DNA of 64,000 bases from ASMP01 sp964617015 (lineage in GTDB: Archaea > Nanobdellota > Nanobdellia > Pacearchaeales > GW2011-AR1), in assembly GCA_964617015.1 (NCBI GenBank), contig CAZTVG010000002.1:30066-94065 (forward strand). The letters are read 5' to 3'. The number at the start of each line of letters is the position of its first letter. Position 1 is the stretch's first letter. Positions 59,407-64,000 of the stretch are shown piece after piece. The translations under genes were made by a program, and so were the position numbers. The notes under the pieces are model-generated. The model did no database searches, was not told where the DNA came from, and saw only the letters and a list, made by a program, of their open reading frames with translations.

Positions 59407-60540
59407 ATGGTTGGCGTTATTGACGAGATAAAGGAGAATGTTGAAGAGGGAGAAAAAGACATAGAAGAGCTCATAAAAAAAGGAAAAAAGGAAATAAAAA
59501 AATTAAAAATCGGAAAAGCAGTTAAAAAAATAGAGGTTAACATAGAAAAGGATACCAAAAAAGTCAAGGAAATGGCCATGAATATAATTGAAAAAACAAG
59601 AGACAATATAGAAAAGGATGTTGGGGAAGGTATTGAAAAAGTTGAGGAAATAATCAAAAAAACGGTTGAAAAAATGAAATCTAAAGCCAGAATTTCTGAA
59701 AAAGCTGAGAAAGAGTCAACGACAGAAGAAAAAACAATGGAGGAAAAGGACAAGAAATCAAAGATTTCTAGCTCATCCTCCGATGGGAAAAGCATCGAAG
59801 AACGAAAGAAAGTTCTTCTGGAAAAAGCCAAGAAACTCAGAGGAAAGCTTGAAAAAACAAAGACAGAAGATTTGAAGGAGAAAGTCAAACTCAAGAGAAG
59901 GGCGGACATGCTTGTTCCCCTTGAAGAGTATGTCAAGGCAGGGATTTATCTTGGAACGCGGGTTGTCACTCCTGACATGAGGCCTTTTGTTTACAGAAGA
60001 AGAGCTGATGGCCTTGCAATTTTCAACACAGATTTAATTGATGAAAAACTCAAAGAAGGAATTGAATTTCTTTCAGGGTTTGCTCCTGAAGACGTAATTC
60101 TTGTCTGTAAAAGACAGGCAGGGTGGGAAGTTGCTGAAAAATTTTCAGAAATTACAGGCATAAGAACATTTACAAGAAAATATCCTGCAGGTATCCTTAC
60201 GAACAAACAACTTCCTAATTTTTTTGAAAATGAACTCACAATTGTGACAGACCACTGGGTTGACAAAAACGCATTAAATGATACACTGAAAGTCGGCAAA
60301 AAAGTTTTGATGATTTGTGATACAAATAATTTTTCAAAGGGGGCTGACAAGGTTATTATTGGAAACAATAAAAGCTCTAAGAGTATTGGTTTTATATTCT
60401 ATCTTCTTGCGAGAGGCTACTGCAAAGCACGTGGAATAAAGGCAGACATTCCTGATTTGGAGTGGTGGGCAGAAGAGACAGAGGAGGCAGAAAAAAAGAA
60501 AGCAATCAGGCTACAGGCTGGTGCGCGGTTCGGTGTTTAA
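59407..60540 (+). CDS. rps2: Ribosomal protein uS2 with 167-residue charged N-terminal extension
   Basis: 377 residues; archaeal uS2 is normally about 200-230. The uS2 domain starts at about M168 (MLVPLEEYVKAGIYLGTRVV) and includes FAPEDVILVCKRQAGWEVAE, FTRKYPAGILTNKQ, IVTDHWVDKNAL and a C-terminal DLEWWAEE. Residues 1-165 are Lys/Glu-rich amphipathic helix (IDEIKENVEEGEKDIEELIK) with a Ser patch (SKISSSSSDGKS). ATG 59908 could give a normal uS2, but the long frame is open and has its own TATA-distance ATG. Confidence 0.92.
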   Translation: MVGVIDEIKENVEEGEKDIEELIKKGKKEIKKLKIGKAVKKIEVNIEKDTKKVKEMAMNIIEKTRDNIEKDVGEGIEKVEEIIKKTVEKMKSKARISEKAEKESTTEEKTMEEKDKKSKISSSSSDGKSIEERKKVLLEKAKKLRGKLEKTKTEDLKEKVKLKRRADMLVPLEEYVKAGIYLGTRVVTPDMRPFVYRRRADGLAIFNTDLIDEKLKEGIEFLSGFAPEDVILVCKRQAGWEVAEKFSEITGIRTFTRKYPAGILTNKQLPNFFENELTIVTDHWVDKNALNDTLKVGKKVLMICDTNNFSKGADKVIIGNNKSSKSIGFIFYLLARGYCKARGIKADIPDLEWWAEETEEAEKKKAIRLQAGARFGV

Positions 60541-60580
60541 TATAATAATTTTTATAAGCTCTTTTTCCTTATGATTATAG

Positions 60581-60916
60581 ATGAAAACAAAGTATGATAA
60601 GAAAACTTCCTTGCAACTAAGAATTGAGTCTTCTGTCACACACGAAAGAAGCTATCAAAGAGTTCCTTATACAAAATTATTCGGACAAAAATTTGCATTA
60701 AAACAATGGCAGCTTTTTTCAGGTTTAAGATGCTTTAACATTTACAATTGCTCTTCTGATAAAACTCCTCTTTTAAAATATTTATCGGTTTTTGATAAAA
60801 GTATCATTCAAAAAGTTTTAACAGAACCCCTTTTTGCTTTTGTGTATTTACAAAAACTTGAAGAAGTTAGTAGGCTTGAAAAGAAAGTAAAGCCAATGAA
60901 TTTGGAATCTGTTTAA
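60581..60916 (+). CDS. Hypothetical 111-aa protein
   Basis: Basic protein without TM or recognised motif (SYQRVPYTKLFGQKFALKQW, FIYN-type aromatic middle, helical end). Leaderless under TTTTTATAAGC at about 60548. Unknown. Confidence 0.5.
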   Translation: MKTKYDKKTSLQLRIESSVTHERSYQRVPYTKLFGQKFALKQWQLFSGLRCFNIYNCSSDKTPLLKYLSVFDKSIIQKVLTEPLFAFVYLQKLEEVSRLEKKVKPMNLESV

Positions 60917-60919
60917 GAA

Positions 60920-61231
60920 ATGAAGAAAAAGGTGAGAAATGCTATTTTAGCATTGGTATTCTTCATTCTTCTTATAGGTTCTGCATTCGCTATCAGCACT
61001 CTTTTCGGACTGTTCTTTGTGGCTGGTTTTTTGATTTCTGTTTACAAAGGTGACCTGAAGAAAAAACCACTGAAACCAATTGCAATATTTGTGGGTGCAT
61101 TGATTACAAGATTTGCTTTGGACAGGTTTCTTGCACCTGTTCTTGAATCAGAAACAATCATTGACTTGGGGGTTGCAGCATTTATTTTTCTTTTCGTATT
61201 TTTAATAGGATGGAAAGTCAGGAAGAGTTAA
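60920..61231 (+). CDS. Small membrane protein, three to four TM
   Basis: 103 residues. Hydrophobic helices at about 6-25, 26-42, 52-70 and 80-98 with basic loops (KGDLKKKPLKP; WKVRKS at the end). It starts 3 nt after the previous stop, so the two may be coupled. Not recognised. Confidence 0.6.
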   Translation: MKKKVRNAILALVFFILLIGSAFAISTLFGLFFVAGFLISVYKGDLKKKPLKPIAIFVGALITRFALDRFLAPVLESETIIDLGVAAFIFLFVFLIGWKVRKS

Positions 61232-61242
61232 ACTTTGAGAAA

Positions 61243-61608
61243 TCATTTCACAAACTCAACATTTTCTTTTTTTCTAAATTTTTCATCTCCTGTTAAGAAC
61301 TTCATGTTTAACATTTTGGCAATCACATAGCCAATGCAATCTATGTAACTAAGTTTTTCTTTCCTATTTTGGAATTTTAAGTTACTGGCTTCCAAAGCCA
61401 TTTCCAGTTTTATTATATTTATCAGTTTAAAGTTTGTTTTTTTAATTAAATAATCTGCTGTCTTTTTATCATAAGTTCTTAGAAGAAAATAATAAACTTC
61501 AGATACATTAATGGTGCTTGTATTTATAGCAAAGTCATTATATTTATCATAATTAGGATTATTTTTTATAATTTCAACTACAGCATAAGAATCAAAAAAG
61601 AAATTCAT
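61243..61608 (-). CDS. vapC: PIN-domain toxin VapC (second copy)
   Basis: 121 residues. Acidic residues in FFDSYAVVEI, NVSEVYYFLL, SYIDCIGYVI and FLTGDEKFRK. Closely resembles the toxin at 13569-13943, including the C-terminal KKENVEFVK. It overlaps vapB by 4 nt. Confidence 0.9.
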   Translation of the reverse strand: MNFFFDSYAVVEIIKNNPNYDKYNDFAINTSTINVSEVYYFLLRTYDKKTADYLIKKTNFKLINIIKLEMALEASNLKFQNRKEKLSYIDCIGYVIAKMLNMKFLTGDEKFRKKENVEFVK

Positions 61609-61859
61609 CCTTCTTCAGGCCATAGTTCCTTATCAATTTCATCTAGAACTTCTTGTGTATTAATGCCTTTTAATTTTTTTGTTAAACCTAATTTTTTTGA
61701 TAGTTTCATTAAATCTCCAACTGTCATTCTATTTTCTGGCTCTATTGTCACAGAAACCTCTGAATTTTCCTTAAGACCATCCCTATTCACTACTTCAATA
61801 GGTATGATAACTCCAAAAGAGTTTCCCCATTTCTTGACTTTTGTCTTTATTTGTTCCAT
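61605..61859 (-). CDS. vapB: AbrB-type antitoxin VapB (second copy)
   Basis: 84 residues. AbrB motif KTKVKKWGNSFGVIIPIEVV; the tail (KLKGINTQEVLDEIDKELWP) binds the toxin. Its start codon abuts a perfect 20-bp palindrome, the probable operator. Confidence 0.88.
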   Translation of the reverse strand: MEQIKTKVKKWGNSFGVIIPIEVVNRDGLKENSEVSVTIEPENRMTVGDLMKLSKKLGLTKKLKGINTQEVLDEIDKELWPEEG

Positions 61860-61879
61860 AAGTTATACATGTATAACTT
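61860..61879. promoter_or_regulatory. 20-bp perfect palindrome, VapB operator
   Basis: AAGTTATACATGTATAACTT directly precedes the vapB ATG (minus strand), with a TATA-like TTATTTATAAATC just behind it. Half site GTTATACAT matches the direct repeats before the first vapB at 13335. Confidence 0.7.
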
Positions 61880-61913
61880 ATTTATAAATCTTTCTAAACC
61901 ATAAAAAAGTAAA

Positions 61914-62372
61914 TCAAAGGACTTTCATAAACAACCAGCTTTTTTCTGGCTTGCTGCCATAATTTGTTTTTACAAGAACGTAATTTCCCTGAAGCTTTTT
62001 TCCGTGAAGAGTGAATTCAATTTTCTTTGAATCTTTTTCTTTCAAGTCGTAAGTTCCGTTGTCCCAAATTTCAACTTTTCCAGCGCCATAATTTCCCTCT
62101 GGAATTATTCCCTTAAATTTTGCATATTCAAGAGGATGATCTTCAACCTGAATCGCAAGTCTTTTCACGTTTTTTGAGTTTGGAGGCTCTTTTGGAACAG
62201 CCCATGATTTTAGAACACCATTCATTTCTAAGCGGAGATCGTAATGGTCATGACTTGCCCTATGAAAATGTATAACAAAAATTGGTTTCCTGTTTTTGGA
62301 AGATTTTACCTTATTTTGTGGTTCCTTTGTCTTTGTAAAATCGCGTTTTTTATGATAAGTTTCTAGGCTCAT
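61914..62372 (-). CDS. Stand-alone LigD-type 3'-phosphoesterase
   Basis: 152 residues, equal to the PE domain of bacterial LigD without polymerase or ligase. Motifs: FVIHFHRASHDHYDLRLEMN (catalytic His/Asp/Arg), LKSWAVPKEPP, VEDHPLEYAKFKGIIPEGNY and GAGKVEIWDNGTY. It trims 3'-phosphate or ribonucleotide ends at DNA breaks. Its start lies inside the end of the LAGLIDADG gene (23-nt overlap). Confidence 0.93.
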   Translation of the reverse strand: MSLETYHKKRDFTKTKEPQNKVKSSKNRKPIFVIHFHRASHDHYDLRLEMNGVLKSWAVPKEPPNSKNVKRLAIQVEDHPLEYAKFKGIIPEGNYGAGKVEIWDNGTYDLKEKDSKKIEFTLHGKKLQGNYVLVKTNYGSKPEKSWLFMKVL

Positions 62373-63423
62373 TTTTATTTTTATGATAAAGTAATCTTGC
62401 TTTTAATCTCTTTCTATTTTTTGCTTCTTCCGTTTCGTTATCCTTCCATTTATATGCATAACATTTTACAGGGGATTTCCCAATATAATTTAGAAATTTA
62501 TTTGTGTCTGATTTTTTTATAAATAATTCATACCTCTTATTTATTTTATTTGCTCTTAATTTTATCTCTAATTCCTTTTCTATGAGACCTTTTAGAAAAT
62601 ATATTTCTTCTTTATCAAAAGCGTCTAAACAAAACCTAATTTCCCTATAAAAATTTCCATCACAAATGTATACTTGTAACAAGGTTTCCGGAGTTATTAG
62701 AATATCTCGCGGAATTATCTTTTTACCTTTCGGATACCACCTTTCTCTAAAAATTTCAAATGTTTTGTATCTTCTAGTCTGAAGAAAATGCTGATCATAG
62801 CCTTTATTTTTGCAACGGTCATCATTAATCCATCTAGATAAAATTGGACTAGAAAGAATTCCCGAATTATTTAATCTATTCTTGATATAATCCAAATATT
62901 CTTTATGTTTACAAGCCTGAGTAAGACACCATGGTTTAATTCCGTCTTTTCTTTTTGGGATAGATGCATCACCTAATAATATTCCATCTATAAATGCTTT
63001 AATCTTCTCATTTATGATAAATTCTTTAGGAGGATTATTTATTATCTTCTGATCTTTAGATGTTCTTATTTTAATATTATGTTTTTTTAGATATCTTTTT
63101 ATTGTCCCTCTATCAATTTTTAATTCTTTAGAAAGATCTATGATTCCTTCTCTTTTTTTTATGTATCTTCCAGTTAGATATTCTTTTGTTAATTGATTCA
63201 TATATTTGTATTCGCCACCAGGAGATGATATAGATGCTTGCTCCTTGTGGGTTCTTCTAAGGATATTATAAAATTCCAAATAAAATTTAATAGTATGCCA
63301 ATCTTTATCTAGCTCTCTTTTTAATTGTAATATTGATTTTTTATTCTTTAAATATTCCTCTTCAAGAAGTTCTTTAGTTAGAATCTCTTTATATCTTAAT
63401 AACTTAGAATTCTTAATATTCAT
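62350..63423 (-). CDS. Free-standing LAGLIDADG homing endonuclease with N-terminal HTH repeats
   Basis: 357 residues. Residues 1-130 hold two or three HTH-like units with the recurring pattern L-T-x-E-Y-L-x-x-x-Y-I-x-x-x-x-S/G-I (LTKEYLTGRYIKKREGIIDL, LKIDRGTIKRYLKKHNI). LAGLIDADG motifs: AFIDGILLGDASI (about 160) and LLQVYICDGNF (about 258). Ends within the LigD-type phosphoesterase gene. Likely a mobile endonuclease gene that now shares an mRNA with a repair gene. Confidence 0.82.
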   Translation of the reverse strand: MNIKNSKLLRYKEILTKELLEEEYLKNKKSILQLKRELDKDWHTIKFYLEFYNILRRTHKEQASISSPGGEYKYMNQLTKEYLTGRYIKKREGIIDLSKELKIDRGTIKRYLKKHNIKIRTSKDQKIINNPPKEFIINEKIKAFIDGILLGDASIPKRKDGIKPWCLTQACKHKEYLDYIKNRLNNSGILSSPILSRWINDDRCKNKGYDQHFLQTRRYKTFEIFRERWYPKGKKIIPRDILITPETLLQVYICDGNFYREIRFCLDAFDKEEIYFLKGLIEKELEIKLRANKINKRYELFIKKSDTNKFLNYIGKSPVKCYAYKWKDNETEEAKNRKRLKARLLYHKNKNEPRNLS

Positions 63424-63651
63424 AATTTAATTAAGAAGGAGAGATATATAAATATTAATATTCATCGTGTAGTTACGAAGCATGGTGCTTGTGAATAACA
63501 AAGATTTTTTTCCCAGAGGATTTTTTTATTTTTCCTTTTGGTTCTGGCGTGGCAGAAAACTTCCTCTTTTTTTTGTATCGCTTTAGAGTCATACTTAAAT
63601 ATAGTTAACAGAGTATAAAAATATTTAATAAAGATGTATTGATAAAAAAAC

Positions 63652-63894
63652 ATGGCAGAGAGAATAAAATCAGACCTGCAAAAAACCCTTGAAAAAGAAG
63701 GGTGGACGCTTGAAGAAAATGTTGATCCTCAAATAATTCTTGAAGGAAGAGGTTTATCGTTTGAGCTTGATGAAACAGATAGTGAAGTAAGAAGTGTATA
63801 TATTGAAAAGGGTTTTAGCGAGGTTCTTGTAACAAATGCATATGGTGATCTCGGAGAGATCCTTCCTGGATACAGGGCAGTTTATGTGAGATAA
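63652..63894 (+). CDS. Hypothetical 80-aa protein
   Basis: Helical start (ERIKSDLQKTLEKEGWTLEE) then a beta-rich half (RSVYIEKGFSEVLVTNAYG). No TM, no known motif. A TATA-like AAAAATATTTAAT lies about 30 bp upstream. Confidence 0.55.
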   Translation: MAERIKSDLQKTLEKEGWTLEENVDPQIILEGRGLSFELDETDSEVRSVYIEKGFSEVLVTNAYGDLGEILPGYRAVYVR

Positions 63895-63945
63895 ATCTTT
63901 CAAATTCTTGTCAAAACATTTATAAAGTAATGGCTTCTAAATTTC

Positions 63946-64000
63946 ATGTTAACTAAGATGAGTGCCTTAACATTGTGCATACTAAAAACAGAAAGCATTA
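63946..64000 (+). CDS. Possible start of a gene running off the window
   Basis: ATG 63946 lies about 25 bp after TTTATAAAG (63919-63927), the spacing of leaderless genes here, and the frame is open to the end (MLTKMSALTLCILKTESI). Too short to identify. Confidence 0.3.
   Translation, partial: MLTKMSALTLCILKTESI

Noticed and set aside
59355..59936. 193-aa minus-strand ORF
   Set aside because: Phe/Ser-rich mirror of the Lys/Glu-rich uS2 extension.
63462..63653. 63-aa minus-strand ORF
   Set aside because: Divergent region between two genes; T-rich sequence, no motif, start abuts the next gene.

Overview
The window is AT-rich (roughly one third G+C by eye) and clearly archaeal. It encodes both 20S proteasome subunits, the Rrp4/Rrp41/Rrp42 exosome with SBDS, the RNase P protein Pop5, Rpo6, uS2, aCPSF1, archaeal RNase J, a class I CCA-adding enzyme, TrmB-family regulators, an Mre11-Rad50 pair, archaease-RtcB, type IV pilins with class III signal peptides and an archaeal SRP RNA. 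TATA boxes about 25-30 bp upstream of leaderless starts are common. Gene content, small size of many proteins, Cys-rich surface proteins and many toxin-antitoxin genes suggest a DPANN archaeon of the Woesearchaeota/Pacearchaeota type; this placement is an inference.

Layout. 0-5 kb: end of a YlqF-type GTPase, two small proteins with identical promoter elements, ArgRS with a changed HIGH motif, tRNA-Leu(UAA), a TrmB regulator and, divergently, a secreted protein that looks like a Gram-negative outer-membrane beta-barrel. 5-7.4 kb: anchored nuclease, HicBA and other small toxin-antitoxin-type genes, DNPH1-like hydrolase. 7.5-13 kb: giant surface protein and anchor partner, a TIR-domain protein, a transposase relic and an orphan proteasome-like Ntn hydrolase. 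13.0-14.3 kb: SRP RNA and VapBC with a winged-helix protein. 14.3-23.5 kb: a type IV pilus locus with seven pilin-like proteins, one VirB11-type ATPase and two TadC/GspF-type membrane proteins. 23.5-26.3 kb: archease, a free-standing LAGLIDADG endonuclease and RtcB.

26.3-30.1 kb holds the most unusual locus: a minus-strand operon of a 45-aa acidic peptide, a TIKI/TraB-like protein, an E1/ThiF-like enzyme with an N-terminal RRE-like domain, and possibly a 37-aa membrane peptide. This is the organisation of a RiPP (modified peptide) pathway of the MccB/PaaA kind. It is divergent from a large metzincin-type protease that carries an internal Tat/lipoprotein-like signal. 30.2-35.8 kb: two large surface protein loci, one interrupted by an in-frame TGA.

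35.9-39.5 kb: Era-like GTPase, DUF2073, an inserted RelBE pair, a DUF2072 zinc-ribbon gene that appears to need an AUC start, and CCA transferase. 39.5-43.5 kb: FHA/TrmB operon, a repeat-containing HTH protein and a presenilin-like protease. 43.5-52.4 kb: aCPSF1, PsmB, C39-like peptidase, Rad50-Mre11 and RNase J, all on the minus strand. 52.4-60.5 kb: the conserved Pop5-PsmA-SBDS-exosome-Rpo6-enolase-uS2 series on the plus strand. 60.5-64 kb: small unknowns, a second VapBC, a stand-alone LigD-type 3'-phosphoesterase and a second LAGLIDADG gene.
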